Origin: Allobosea lupini
GTDB taxonomy: Bacteria; Pseudomonadota; Alphaproteobacteria; Rhizobiales; Beijerinckiaceae
Length of the DNA: 64,000 nucleotides
Direction of reading: 5' to 3'
Assembly: GCF_900109525.1 (NCBI RefSeq)
Contig: NZ_FOAN01000006.1
Span: 186,001 to 250,000 of the forward strand
Shown: positions 36,063 to 45,661 of the stretch, one piece after another
Layout: every line of letters starts with the position of its first letter
How positions within the stretch are numbered: position 1 is the first letter of the stretch
The notes under the pieces: model-generated
What the model saw: only the letters and a program-made list of their open reading frames with translations
What the model was told of the DNA's origin: nothing
The model's database searches: none
Made by a program: the position numbers and the translations under genes

Positions 36063-36695
36063 GTGATCACTGTGATAAATAAGGATGAGACGGATCGCCG
36101 GCCGCGCGGCCGGCCGCGCGCCTTCGATCGGGAGAAGGCGCTGGCCGCCGCCGGCAAGACCTTCTGGAAACTCGGCTATGAGGGTGCTTCGCTCGTCGAT
36201 CTCACCGAGGCGATGGGAATCACGCCGCAGAGCCTCTATGCCGCCTTCAAGTCGAAGGCAGACCTTTTCCGCGAATCGGTCGGCTGGTATCTCGGCGAGG
36301 TCGGCTCGGCGGCGCGTGCGGCGCTCGACGAGCCGGATATCGTCGAGGCCTTCAGGCAGTTCTACGCCGCATCCGTGCGCCAGTTCTGCAGCGAGGGGCA
36401 GCCGAGGGGCTGCATGCTGTCAGCGGCGCTGGTGAACTGCGGCAGCGAGCACGGCGATATCGCCAGGGAGGTTGCGGGCTACCGCGCCGCAAGCATCGCC
36501 CTCTTCCAGGCCCGGCTGGAGGGCGCCGTCGCCGAGCATCAGCTTAAGGACGAGACCGATTGCGCGGCGCTGGCCCGTTATCTCGGAGCGATCCTGCAGG
36601 GGCTCTCGATCCAGGCCAATGACGGCGCGGCTGCAGGCGAACTCGACGCCGTCGCGGAGCTCGCCGTCACCACGATCGCAAGCGCCCGGCGCTGA
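36063..36695 (+). CDS. TetR-family transcriptional regulator
   Basis: A 210-aa repressor. The HTH is at about residues 28-70 (AAGKTFWKLGYEGASLVDLTEAMGITPQSLYAAFKSKADLF). The C-terminal ligand domain includes the GCMLSAALVNCG segment common in this branch. Starts at GTG 36063 or 36072; both are plausible and neither has a strong ribosome site. It is divergent from the serine hydrolase and convergent with aroC. The ligand is unknown. Confidence 0.88.
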   Translation: MITVINKDETDRRPRGRPRAFDREKALAAAGKTFWKLGYEGASLVDLTEAMGITPQSLYAAFKSKADLFRESVGWYLGEVGSAARAALDEPDIVEAFRQFYAASVRQFCSEGQPRGCMLSAALVNCGSEHGDIAREVAGYRAASIALFQARLEGAVAEHQLKDETDCAALARYLGAILQGLSIQANDGAAAGELDAVAELAVTTIASARR

Positions 36696-36699
36696 TCGG

Positions 36700-37818
36700 T
36701 CAGCTTTCGAACGGCCAGCGCGGCTCGATCACGCCGACCTGGGCGCGATGGCGCAGATACTGGTCGGCGAGCACGCAGGCGATCATGGCCTCGCCCACCG
36801 GCACGGCGCGGATGCCGACGCAGGGGTCGTGCCGGCCCTTGGTGAACATCTCGGTCTCGCCGCCGGTGCGGTTCACCGTGGCGCGGGGCGAGAGGATCGA
36901 CGAGGTCGGCTTGACCGCGAAGCGCGCCACGATCGGCTGGCCGGTCGAGATGCCGCCGAGGATACCGCCGGCATGGTTCGACAGGAACAGCGGCTTGCCG
37001 TCATTGCCGGCGCGCATCTCGTCGGCGTTCTCCTCGCCCGACAGCTCGGCCGCGCCAAAGCCGTCGCCGATCTCGACGCCCTTGACCGCGTTGATGCTCA
37101 TCAGCGCCGCGGCGATCTCGGCGTCGAGCTTGCCGTAGATCGGCGCGCCCAGCCCCGCCGGCACGCCCTCGGCGACGACCTCCAGCACGGCCCCGATCGA
37201 GGAGCCGCTCTTGCGGATGCCGTCGAGATAATCGGCGAAGCGCTCGGCCGCCTTGGCATCGGGGCAAAAGAACGGGTTGTTGCCGACCTCGTCCCAGTCC
37301 CAGTTGCCGCGATCGATCTTGTGCGGCCCCATCTGGACCAGGGCGCCGCGCACCACCATGCCCGGCACGACCTTGCGGGCGATCGCCCCGGCCGCGACCC
37401 GCATCGCAGTCTCGCGCGCCGAGGAGCGGCCACCGCCGCGATAGTCACGGATGCCGTATTTCACGTCGTAGGTGAAATCGGCATGGCCGGGCCGATACTT
37501 GTCCTTGATCTCGGAATAATCCTTCGAGCGCTGGTCGACATTGTCGATCAGCAGCCCGATCGAGGTCCCGGTCGTGACCTGCTCGCCATCGACCTCGCGC
37601 GCGAAGACGCCGGAGATGATGCGGACCTGGTCCGGCTCCTGGCGCTGCGTGGTGTAGCGCGACTGGCCGGGACGGCGCTTGTCGAGGTCGCGCTGGATCT
37701 CGGCCTCGCTCAGCGGGATCAGCGGCGGGCAGCCATCGACGACGCAGCCGATCGCAGGACCATGGCTCTCGCCGAAGGTGGTGACGCGGAAGAGATGGCC
37801 GAAAGTGTTGTGCGACAT
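36700..37818 (-). CDS. aroC: Chorismate synthase
   Basis: Last step of the shikimate pathway: EPSP to chorismate, needing reduced FMN. The 372-aa protein has [14 protein letters not shown] at the start, [11 protein letters not shown], and [20 protein letters not shown], the family signatures. I chose the ATG at 37818 (MSHNTFG); the longer reading adds a non-family extension. It ends 4 bp from the convergent TetR gene. Confidence 0.97.
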   Translation of the reverse strand: MSHNTFGHLFRVTTFGESHGPAIGCVVDGCPPLIPLSEAEIQRDLDKRRPGQSRYTTQRQEPDQVRIISGVFAREVDGEQVTTGTSIGLLIDNVDQRSKDYSEIKDKYRPGHADFTYDVKYGIRDYRGGGRSSARETAMRVAAGAIARKVVPGMVVRGALVQMGPHKIDRGNWDWDEVGNNPFFCPDAKAAERFADYLDGIRKSGSSIGAVLEVVAEGVPAGLGAPIYGKLDAEIAAALMSINAVKGVEIGDGFGAAELSGEENADEMRAGNDGKPLFLSNHAGGILGGISTGQPIVARFAVKPTSSILSPRATVNRTGGETEMFTKGRHDPCVGIRAVPVGEAMIACVLADQYLRHRAQVGVIEPRWPFES

Positions 37819-37929
37819 GGAAGCCTGATGTGTGACGTAGCAGGCTTTTAGGCGGGAAAGCCAAAACGTGGAAGTCCATAGGCACGGGCAGCGTCCCACT
37901 TGGCAAGCGGAAGCATCTCACCTAAGTTA

Positions 37930-37947
37930 TGACCAATTATTTGGTCA
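37930..37947. promoter_or_regulatory. Antitoxin operator
   Basis: TGACCAA-TTAT-TTGGTCA, a perfect 18-bp dyad, ends 11 bp before the antitoxin ATG and abuts its AGGAG ribosome site. Typical for autoregulation of a toxin-antitoxin operon. Confidence 0.7.
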
Positions 37948-37958
37948 GGAGCGCGATC

Positions 37959-38201
37959 ATGAAATCTGTCGCCCTTGCGGAGGTCAAGGCTCATTTGAGC
38001 GCGCTGATCGACGCCGTGGAAGCGGGCGAGAGCATCTCGATTACCCGCCACGGCAAGCCCGTTGCACAACTGATAGCGGTAGAGAAACCCCGAATGCCAC
38101 TCGATATCGCCAAGCTGCGCGCGCATCTGGCCACGATGCCGATGCAGGAAGAGGACGGCGGTGAATTCATGCGCCGCATCCGTGACGAAGCACGCTATTG
38201 A
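37959..38201 (+). CDS. Phd/YefM-family antitoxin
   Basis: An 80-aa antitoxin. The N-terminus (MKSVALAEVKAHLSALIDAVEAGESISITRHGKPVAQL) is the classic Phd/YefM DNA-binding fold; the C-terminal 30 residues would wrap the toxin. It overlaps the PIN toxin gene by four bases (TTGA). AGGAG precedes the ATG. It neutralises the toxin and probably represses its own promoter through the 37930-37947 dyad. Confidence 0.88.
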   Translation: MKSVALAEVKAHLSALIDAVEAGESISITRHGKPVAQLIAVEKPRMPLDIAKLRAHLATMPMQEEDGGEFMRRIRDEARY

Positions 38202-38635
38202 AACTCTACCTGGACACCTCGCTCGTCGTTACCGCGCTGATCATGGAACCAAGCTCCGCAGCCATCGTCGAATGGCTCGAGCGGCAAAACTCTCATCGTT
38301 TCGTGATCAGCGATTGGGTCGTCGCCGAGTTCTCCGCGGCGCTGTCCGTCAAACTGCGGTCGAACCGGATTTATGCCGAAGCGCAAGAGCGCGCACTCGC
38401 AAGGCTAGCCGATCTGATTACCAGCGAGTTCGAATGCCTTCCCGTAACGAGGGAGCATTTTCGTCAAGCCGCCGCCTTCTGCAATCGCAGCTTCGTTGGG
38501 TTACGAGCGGGTGATGCGCTTCATCTGGCAATCGCCGCCAGCTCTACTCTCAAGCTTTGCACCCGAGACAGGCTCCAAGCCGAAGCCGGCGCCGGGCTCG
38601 GCGTACTGACCGAGTTCGTGCCCTCATTGCCGTAA
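38198..38635 (+). CDS. VapC-type PIN-domain toxin
   Basis: A 145-aa ribonuclease toxin. PIN acidic residues are visible: Asp6 in LYLDTS, Glu in WVVAEFS, and Asp in RAGDALHLA. The likely start is TTG 38198, which overlaps the antitoxin stop, and homology-like sequence begins at once. The pair forms a type II module. PIN toxins cut tRNA or rRNA, but the target here is unknown. It is convergent with the NRPS gene, 12 bp apart. Confidence 0.88.
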   Translation: MKLYLDTSLVVTALIMEPSSAAIVEWLERQNSHRFVISDWVVAEFSAALSVKLRSNRIYAEAQERALARLADLITSEFECLPVTREHFRQAAAFCNRSFVGLRAGDALHLAIAASSTLKLCTRDRLQAEAGAGLGVLTEFVPSLP

Positions 38636-38647
38636 GAGCCGGCCGCC

Positions 38648-41600
38648 TCAATGCCCCGCCGCCGGCACCGCCGGCGCGCCTTCCCAGCGGGTGTTCGCCG
38701 GCAGGTTCTCGCCCTTCATGATCACGGTGAGCAGGCCGATCTGGGCGTAATCGCCGACATGGGTGTCGTAGAGCACGGTCGCGCCGGCGCCGACGCAGAC
38801 GCCCTTGCCGAGCGTGACCTTGCCGACCTTCATCACCCGGTCCTCGTAGAGATGGGTCTGCAGCGCCGAATGGGCGTTGACGGTGCAGAAGTCGCCGACC
38901 TTGATGCAGTCGAACTCGGTGATGTCGGTCGAGTCCAGCCAGACTCCCTGCCCGTACTGCGCGCCGAACAGCCGCAGGAACCAGGGCAGGAACGGCGTGC
39001 CGCGCAGATAGTCGAACAGCACCTTGCCGCCCAGCCCCCAGTACAGCACCGCGATCGCCTCGGTGCGCATCGCCCAGAACGACCACATCGGCTTCATCAC
39101 CGGCTTGTAGACGCCCATCAGCAGCCATTTCATCAGCGCGCAGATCAGCGCCTGGGTGACGGCGATCAGCACCGCGCAGCCCATGAAGGCGAATACGAGG
39201 CCGACCCAGTCGCGGTCGAAGATCTTCTGCTGCAACACGAGATCGACGGCGAGCGTGCCGAAGGAGATGAACAGCATCGCCGGGAAGGAGGTGTGCAGCG
39301 CCTCGAAGACGGCGCGCGCCAGCTTCTTGCCCGTCGAGGGCTTGTAGGTCCAGTCGGCACCGAGATCGACCTTCTGCCGCGTCGGTAGCCTGATCGGCGG
39401 CGAGCCGAACCAGGTGTCGCCTGGGCTCATCAGCTCGTTCGCCGGCGGCTTCGACTTGATGCCGATCAGCACCTTGTCGGGGATCACCGCACCCGGCGGC
39501 ACCACCGCATCGTTGCCGACGAAGACCTGCTCGCCGGTGCGGGTCATGTCGAGGCGCATATAGCCGCGCCGCATGTCCTCGTCGCCGAAGATCACCTCGT
39601 CGGCGATGAAGTTGCCGGCGCCGATCCCGGTGATGTCGTAGCGGCCGGAGAGATTGGTCGAGATCTCGGCCCCGTTGCCGATGCGCGCGCCCATCATCCG
39701 GTACCAGAAGCGCATATAGATCGTCGCGAACAGCGAGGACAGCGTCTCCAGGGTCACCTCGGTCGCCAGCGCCACCGTCCATTTACGGGCGTAGAAGCCC
39801 GAGTGGATCGAATAGGTGCCCGACGAGACCCGCGGCAGGATCGCCCAGCGCAGCGCGCAGATCAGGAAGACCGTGACGGTGATGAGCCCGATCGCCGTCG
39901 GCCAGGTCAGGATCGGCAGATACCAGAGATAGCTGACGTCCGACCAGGTCGCGACCCAGTTGTCGATCCTGTCGAACAGCCAGAAGGCCGGGAAGATCGG
40001 CAACAGGCTGATCGGCGGCAGTACGATCAGCATGACGATGTAGAACAGGGTCATCGCCGCCCGGCGCCCGGCGCTGGCCTCGGCTTGCGGCGGCAGGGCC
40101 TCGACATCGACCATGCCGGTCTTGCGCGCCGGCGAGCCGTCCCAGATTTCGGCCGTGCCGATGGTGGCGCCCGGCGCGATCGCCGTGAGATCGCCGATCT
40201 CGGCATGGTCGCCGACGGTACAGCCATGGCCGAACACCACGGAGGAGCCGGCATAGACGTCCTTGCCGATGGTGATGCGGCCGATGATGAAGTCGGCGCC
40301 AACAGCCTCGGCATTGGCGAAGGTGGTCTTCGATCCGAGCGTCGTGCCGTCGCCGAGCGTGACCAGGTCGACCGCGCCGGCCTCGTAATCGGAGATGATG
40401 ACATCGCGCCCGACCTTGGCGCCGAGCAGGCGCCAGTAGAAGCGCATCACCGGCGTGCCCTGCAGCCATTTGATGTGCACGAGCCCGGCGACGCGCGAGG
40501 CGAACCACCAGCGGAAATAATAGACGCCCCAGAGCGGATAGGTGCCGGGCTTGGTCCGGCCGAGCACCAGCCATTTCAGGCCGATCGCGATGAAGCCGGT
40601 GACGAGCGTGATCGCGACATAGATGCCGAGCAGCGCAAAAACCTGCGCCATCGCCGACAATTCTTCGCCCGAGAGCAGCATATAGCTGACGAAGATGCCG
40701 AGCCATTGCGCCGTCGACAGGCTGATGATGATCGGCAGCGCGATCGCCTGAGCCAGCCCGCAGAGAAAGCGGCGGCGCAGCGGCGGCGGCGTGAAGGAGA
40801 GGTCCTCTTCGGCCCGGATACCGCGCGAATCGAGCAGCTCCGCCATCGCCCGCAAGGTTCGCGCGCCATAGACGTCCTGCAGGGTGATGCCGGCATAGGC
40901 CGGCGTCTCGCGCACGATCGAGATGAAGCGCGCCGCCAGCAGCGAATGCCCGCCGAGATCGACGAAGAAGTCGGCTTCCAGCGGCAGCGCCTGCGCCCCG
41001 AGCACGCGCTTGGCCGCGTCGAGCAGGGCGGCCTCGGTCTCGTTGCGCGGCGGCTCCTGCTCGCCGCTGGCGGCCGGCGCCGTTAGCGGCGCGGCTTTCA
41101 GCATCTTGCGGTCGACCTTGCCGGAGATCATGCGCGGCAGCGAGCCGACCGGCTCGAAATGCGCCGGGATCATGTAGGGCGGCAGCTTCTCGCGCAGCGA
41201 CGCCCGCAGCACCTTGCCCTCGATCTGCACGCCTGGCTCGCCGACCAGGAAGGCGACGAGGCGTTCGATGCCGTCATCGGTCCGCAGCACCACGGCGGCC
41301 TGGCTGATGCCGGCCTCGTCGGACAAGGCCGTCTCGATCTCGCCGAGCTCGACGCGGAAGCCGCGGATCTTGACCTGGTCATCGATCCGGCCGTGGAAGA
41401 CGATGTTACCGTTCTCGTCGAGGCTGACGGCATCGCCGGAGCGATAGAGCACCGGGTCGCCGCCGCTGCCGCCGAACGGATTGGCGATGAACTTCTCGGC
41501 CGTCAGCTCCGGCCTCAAGTGGTAGCCCTTGGCGACGCCGGGACCGCCGATCAGCAGTTCGCCCTGCTGGCCGACGCCGGTCAGCTTCATCTCGTCGTCG

Positions 41601-42655
41601 ACGATATAGGCGGTGTAGTTCGGGATCGGCCGGCCGATGGTGACCGTCTCGCCCGGCTCGACCGGCGCGGCCGTCGCCACTACCGTCGCTTCCGTCGGGC
41701 CGTAGGTGTTGAAGATGCGCCGGCCGGGCTTCGACCATTTCTGCACGATCGAGGGCGGCAGCGCCTCACCGCCTAGAAGGATCAATGTCAGCGAGGGCAC
41801 GTCGGCCGGGAGGATGCCGAGCAGGGTCGGCACCGTGTCGATCACGGTGACGCCGGCATCGGTCAGGATCGCCGGCAGCTTCTCGGCATCGCCCATCATC
41901 TGCGGCGTCGCCACGAACAGGGTCGCGCCGACGAGATAGGGCGTCCAGATCTCCTCCATCGACAGGTCGAAGGCGACCGAGGCGCCCTGGAAGACGACGT
42001 CCTCCGGACCCATCCCGTAGAGCGCATTCCCGGAGCGCAGGAAATGGCAGATGTTGCGCTGGCTGATGACGATCGCCTTGGGCGTGCCGGTCGAGCCTGA
42101 GGTGTAGATCAGATAGGCCGGGTGGTCCGGCGTCAGCCCGACAGGACGAGCCGGCATCGGCTTGCCGTCGCTCGCCTCGGCGAGCTGCTGCGGACACCAG
42201 ATGGTGCGTTCGGTCGCAGCGGCACGCGCCTTCCAGTCGGTCTGCGTCACCAGCCCCTTGGCGCTGGCATCGTTGAGGCAGATCGCGATGCGTTCGACCG
42301 GCGCCTCGGCGTCGAAGGGCAGCCAGGCGGCACCCGACAGCGTGATCGCGATCTGCGCCACCAAGAGCTCGATGCCGCGCGGCATCCACAGGCCGACCAT
42401 GTCGCCCGGCCCGACGCCGGACAGCGCGAGCCCGCGTGCCTGCTTCTGCGCCTCCGCCCAGACCTGCGCATAGCTCAGCCGCCGCTCGCCGCAGATCAGC
42501 GCCGGGTGATCGGGGCGCGCGGAGACGCTCGCCGCGAAGATCTCGGCGAGCACCTCGTCGCGCAGCAGCTCCGGCCGCTTCTCGCCCGCCAGCATCGCAA
42601 GCGCGGTCGCGCCTGTATCGGCGCCGCCCGCCGAAACCGTGGTGATGTCGTTCAT
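38648..42655 (-). CDS. Pls/PosA-family non-ribosomal peptide synthetase
   Basis: A 1335-aa single-module enzyme. The adenylation domain spans residues 30-540 (YTSGSTGTPK, NTYGPTEATV, LYRSGDAVSLDENGN, the latter near 420). A carrier domain follows with Ser571 in DLGGHSLL. The C-terminal 700 residues contain several membrane segments alternating with left-handed-beta-helix acyltransferase-like repeats. This is the layout of epsilon-poly-L-lysine (Pls) and poly-ornithine (PosA) synthetases and the conserved TIGR02353 terminal domain. No condensation or thioesterase domain is present. The amino-acid substrate is unknown. The core A4 stretch is FDLSMEEIW. Confidence 0.88.
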   Translation of the reverse strand: MNDITTVSAGGADTGATALAMLAGEKRPELLRDEVLAEIFAASVSARPDHPALICGERRLSYAQVWAEAQKQARGLALSGVGPGDMVGLWMPRGIELLVAQIAITLSGAAWLPFDAEAPVERIAICLNDASAKGLVTQTDWKARAAATERTIWCPQQLAEASDGKPMPARPVGLTPDHPAYLIYTSGSTGTPKAIVISQRNICHFLRSGNALYGMGPEDVVFQGASVAFDLSMEEIWTPYLVGATLFVATPQMMGDAEKLPAILTDAGVTVIDTVPTLLGILPADVPSLTLILLGGEALPPSIVQKWSKPGRRIFNTYGPTEATVVATAAPVEPGETVTIGRPIPNYTAYIVDDEMKLTGVGQQGELLIGGPGVAKGYHLRPELTAEKFIANPFGGSGGDPVLYRSGDAVSLDENGNIVFHGRIDDQVKIRGFRVELGEIETALSDEAGISQAAVVLRTDDGIERLVAFLVGEPGVQIEGKVLRASLREKLPPYMIPAHFEPVGSLPRMISGKVDRKMLKAAPLTAPAASGEQEPPRNETEAALLDAAKRVLGAQALPLEADFFVDLGGHSLLAARFISIVRETPAYAGITLQDVYGARTLRAMAELLDSRGIRAEEDLSFTPPPLRRRFLCGLAQAIALPIIISLSTAQWLGIFVSYMLLSGEELSAMAQVFALLGIYVAITLVTGFIAIGLKWLVLGRTKPGTYPLWGVYYFRWWFASRVAGLVHIKWLQGTPVMRFYWRLLGAKVGRDVIISDYEAGAVDLVTLGDGTTLGSKTTFANAEAVGADFIIGRITIGKDVYAGSSVVFGHGCTVGDHAEIGDLTAIAPGATIGTAEIWDGSPARKTGMVDVEALPPQAEASAGRRAAMTLFYIVMLIVLPPISLLPIFPAFWLFDRIDNWVATWSDVSYLWYLPILTWPTAIGLITVTVFLICALRWAILPRVSSGTYSIHSGFYARKWTVALATEVTLETLSSLFATIYMRFWYRMMGARIGNGAEISTNLSGRYDITGIGAGNFIADEVIFGDEDMRRGYMRLDMTRTGEQVFVGNDAVVPPGAVIPDKVLIGIKSKPPANELMSPGDTWFGSPPIRLPTRQKVDLGADWTYKPSTGKKLARAVFEALHTSFPAMLFISFGTLAVDLVLQQKIFDRDWVGLVFAFMGCAVLIAVTQALICALMKWLLMGVYKPVMKPMWSFWAMRTEAIAVLYWGLGGKVLFDYLRGTPFLPWFLRLFGAQYGQGVWLDSTDITEFDCIKVGDFCTVNAHSALQTHLYEDRVMKVGKVTLGKGVCVGAGATVLYDTHVGDYAQIGLLTVIMKGENLPANTRWEGAPAVPAAGH

Positions 42656-42879
42656 TCTGCCCCGCCGCAGGTCGCGGCCTTATCGCCCGGCCTGCACCTC
42701 ACGTCGAACGCCCCGCCTCCCCGCGACGACGCGTCCATCGAATCCAAGGCCGGACACCCGCAGCCGCGCGGAAACTCGCCTGCCGGCCGTATCTGAGCAG
42801 ATTTGGCTTAACCGCGGCTGAACGGCAAGCCTGAAGACGGCATGGTATCAAGCGTCGGCGCCGCACCTGCGGCCGCCTT

Positions 42880-43488
42880 TCACATCCAGGTCGCCTTGCC
42901 GCCTTCGACCACCAGGATCTTGCCCTGCCAGATCTCGACACGCGCCGCATCCGCCGTGCCGACGGCGCCGATCAGCGCCAGCACCGCCCGCGCCACGCCC
43001 CCATGGCTGACCATAACCGTGTCCGGCGCCAGCCCTTCGAGGACAGGCCGGATCCGCTCGGCCAGCATGCGGTAGCTTTCGCCACCAGGCGGCACGAACC
43101 CCCATTTGTCGCTCTCGCGCGCTCGGGCGAGCTCGCGCTCGCTGGCCTTCGCGCTCTTGCGGATCTCGCGCCAGGTGAAGCCTTCCCAGTCGCCGAAGGT
43201 CAGCTCGCGCAAGCGCTCGTCGATGCGGAAACCGTCCGGTGGCAGCTCGAGTTCGCGGCGCAGGATCGTCATCGTCTCGCGCGCCCGCTCCATCGGCGAG
43301 CAGACATAGTCGACGGTGGCGTAGTCCGGCGTCAGCGCCTTGAGCCGGCGCGCCGCCTCCTCGGCCTGCATGCGACCAAGCCCGTTGAGCGGAATGTCCT
43401 TCCCGCCCTGCAACCGGCCCTCGCGATTCCAGTCGGTTTCGCCGTGGCGAACGAGGAAGAGGCGGCCGGGAATCGTCAGCGGGATCAT
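42880..43488 (-). CDS. Histidine phosphatase family protein
   Basis: A 202-aa enzyme of the phosphoglycerate-mutase-like fold. LFLVRHGETDWN holds the catalytic His, and VMVSHGGVARAV the second conserved His. The ATG at 43488 is preferred since GAGGCGAGG lies just before it; an ATG four codons upstream is possible. It is divergent from folP, and the NRPS gene starts 224 bp downstream on the same strand; that gap holds no gene. Confidence 0.88.
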   Translation of the reverse strand: MIPLTIPGRLFLVRHGETDWNREGRLQGGKDIPLNGLGRMQAEEAARRLKALTPDYATVDYVCSPMERARETMTILRRELELPPDGFRIDERLRELTFGDWEGFTWREIRKSAKASERELARARESDKWGFVPPGGESYRMLAERIRPVLEGLAPDTVMVSHGGVARAVLALIGAVGTADAARVEIWQGKILVVEGGKATWM

Positions 43489-43633
43489 GCCTCGCCTCAT
43501 GCACGCTGCAGGCCGGCTCGTCAAAGCGGCGAAACCGCCGCAGGCCGCATCCTCACCGCCTCGTGAGCTTTGTGGTGGCCGCGCCCCGCCGCCATGTGTA
43601 AGAGGCAGCCTCCAGCATCAACCCGATCGCCGC

Positions 43634-44467
43634 ATGAGCGCCACGCTGACATTGCCGGATGGCCGCAGGCTCGACCTCGGCGCCAGGCCCCTGCTGATGG
43701 GCGTGGTCAACGTCACCCCGGATTCCTTTTCGGATGGCGGCCTCTTCGCCGACCCCGCCGTGGCGGTCGCGCATGGGCTGACGCTGGCGCGGCAGGGCGC
43801 CGACATCGTCGATGTCGGCGGCGAGTCGACGCGGCCGGACCATACCCGCCTCGATGCGGCAAGCGAGCTCGCCCGGGTCCTGCCGGTGATCACCGGCATC
43901 GTCGCGCAGAGCCACATCCCGATCTCGATCGACACCTACAAGGCCGAAGTCGCCGACGCCGCGCTCAAGGTCGGCGCCTCGATCGTCAACGATGTCTGGG
44001 GTGCGCAGCGCGAGCCTGCCATCGCCGGCGTCGCGGCCCGCCATGGCGCCCCGATCGTCCTGATGCACAACCGTGAGGAGATCGACCCCGAACTCGATAT
44101 CCTCAGCGACGTCATGCGCTTCCTCGAGCGCTCGATCGAAATCGCCATCGCAGCCGGCGTGCCGCGCAGCCAGATCGTCGTCGATCCCGGCATCGGCCGC
44201 TTCGGCAAGACTGCGGAGCAGTCGTTGCTGCTGATGAGAGAGCTTCGCCGGCTCGGCGAGCTCGGCTGCCCGGTCCTGCTCGGCGCCTCCCGCAAATCGG
44301 TGCTCGGCCATGTCATCGGCAAGGCGGTGCCGGCGCAGCGCGTCGCCGCCAGCATCGCCGCGCATCTCTACGGCGTCAGGCAAGGCGCCGCCATCATCCG
44401 CGCCCATGACGTCGACGAGCATGTCGATGCCTTGAAAATCTGGGTGGCGATCGGAGCAGCACAATGA
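43634..44467 (+). CDS. folP: Dihydropteroate synthase
   Basis: Joins p-aminobenzoate to the pterin pyrophosphate in folate synthesis; the target of sulfonamides. The 277-aa protein has MGVVNVTPDSFSDGG (about residues 22-36), the IVDVGGESTRPD loop and the GASRKSVLGHV motif near residue 222. It is divergent from the phosphatase gene and first in folP-folB-folK; its stop overlaps the folB start in ATGA. Confidence 0.96.
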   Translation: MSATLTLPDGRRLDLGARPLLMGVVNVTPDSFSDGGLFADPAVAVAHGLTLARQGADIVDVGGESTRPDHTRLDAASELARVLPVITGIVAQSHIPISIDTYKAEVADAALKVGASIVNDVWGAQREPAIAGVAARHGAPIVLMHNREEIDPELDILSDVMRFLERSIEIAIAAGVPRSQIVVDPGIGRFGKTAEQSLLLMRELRRLGELGCPVLLGASRKSVLGHVIGKAVPAQRVAASIAAHLYGVRQGAAIIRAHDVDEHVDALKIWVAIGAAQ

Positions 44468-44832
44468 GCGCGACCGGACAGATCTTCATCGAGGCGCTCG
44501 ACCTCTACGCCTATCACGGCCATTTCGCCGAGGAGGGCCGTCTCGGCCAGCGCTTCTCGATGGACCTCGTGCTGGACTGCGACCTGCGCGCATCCTCGCT
44601 CAGCGACGACATCGCCGACACCGTCGATTATGGCGAGGTCGTCGGCTTGGTGACGCGCACCTTCTCGGGCAAGCGCTTCAAGCTGCTGGAAGCGGCGGCG
44701 CGGGCTCTGGCCGAGGCGATCCTGGCCGGATACCCCGCCGTGACCAAGGTCGCGGTCACGCTGCGCAAGCCCGCCCCGCCCATCCCGGGCCGCATGGATT
44801 CGGTCGGGGTCAAGCTGGACTTCACGCGGTGA
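44464..44832 (+). CDS. folB: Dihydroneopterin aldolase
   Basis: Cleaves 7,8-dihydroneopterin to 6-hydroxymethyl-dihydropterin and glycolaldehyde. The 122-aa protein has the YAYHGHFAEEGRLGQRF start and DTVDYGEVVGLV, both conserved. It is coupled to both neighbours by four-base overlaps. Confidence 0.95.
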   Translation: MSATGQIFIEALDLYAYHGHFAEEGRLGQRFSMDLVLDCDLRASSLSDDIADTVDYGEVVGLVTRTFSGKRFKLLEAAARALAEAILAGYPAVTKVAVTLRKPAPPIPGRMDSVGVKLDFTR

Positions 44833-45353
44833 TCGTCGAGGCGACGCTCGGCTTCGGCGGCAATCTCGGCGATCCCGTGGCGGCCTTCGCTGCGGCCCTG
44901 TCGCGGCTGCGCGCGCACGCCGCCGTCGAGGTCAAGGCCGTGTCCTCGGTCTGGCGCACGGCGCCCTGGGGCAAGCTCGACCAGCCGGAATTCCGTAACA
45001 TGGCGGTTCTGATCGAGACCACGCTTCCGGCCGAGGACCTGCTGTCGCTCTGCCTCGCCATCGAGCGCGAGAGCGGCCGCGAGCGTCGCGAGCGCTGGGG
45101 ACCACGCACGCTCGACATCGACATCCTGACCTATGGCGGGCAGACGATCGATCGGCCCGGCCTGCAGGTCCCGCATCCGCGCATCGCCGAACGCGCCTTC
45201 GTGCTGGCGCCGCTGGCGGAGATCGCGCCGGGGATCACGATAGGGGAACGCAGCGTCGTTGATCTGCTGGCGGTGATCGCGAGCCAGGATGTCAACCGGG
45301 ACGAGGACGGAACACGCCGGCTGCACTCCGTCTCACCGGCTCAGTCCGCGTAG
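44829..45353 (+). CDS. folK: HPPK (2-amino-4-hydroxy-6-hydroxymethyldihydropteridine diphosphokinase)
   Basis: Adds pyrophosphate to hydroxymethyl-dihydropterin, providing the FolP substrate. The 174-aa protein has GGNLGDP, FRNMAV and the signature RRERWGPRTLDIDIL. The GTG start overlaps the folB stop by four bases. Its 3' end overlaps the mazF 3' end by 13 bp tail to tail. Confidence 0.95.
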   Translation: MIVEATLGFGGNLGDPVAAFAAALSRLRAHAAVEVKAVSSVWRTAPWGKLDQPEFRNMAVLIETTLPAEDLLSLCLAIERESGRERRERWGPRTLDIDILTYGGQTIDRPGLQVPHPRIAERAFVLAPLAEIAPGITIGERSVVDLLAVIASQDVNRDEDGTRRLHSVSPAQSA

Positions 45354-45661
45354 AGCTCCCGCAAGGTTTGCAATACCTGCCCGAGGGTCGCGTCGGCAAC
45401 GCTGCCGAGCTTCCTTCGGAGCCTTTGCTTGTCGAGCGCGCGACTCTGCTCGAGCAGGATCAGCCCGTCGACGCCCTGAAACTGCACCGGCACACGAAAG
45501 CCGGCAGGGCGACTGCCCGACGTCATCGGTGCGACGATGACAGTCCGCAGATGATCGTGGATTTCCGGCGGCGAGATGACGACGCAAGGCCGTGTCTTCT
45601 GGATTTCGCTGCCGATCGTTGGATCGAGCGCGGCCAGCCAGATCTCGCCGCGCTTCACCAT
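45341..45661 (-). CDS. mazF: MazF/PemK-type toxin
   Basis: A 106-aa endoribonuclease toxin of the CcdB/PemK fold: MVKRGEIWLAALDPTIGSEIQKTRPCVVISP at the N-terminus, VIVAPMTSG, and the EQSRALDKQRL helix are all typical. Its start overlaps the antitoxin gene by 7 bp. Cleavage specificity is unknown. Confidence 0.92.
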   Translation of the reverse strand: MVKRGEIWLAALDPTIGSEIQKTRPCVVISPPEIHDHLRTVIVAPMTSGSRPAGFRVPVQFQGVDGLILLEQSRALDKQRLRRKLGSVADATLGQVLQTLRELYAD

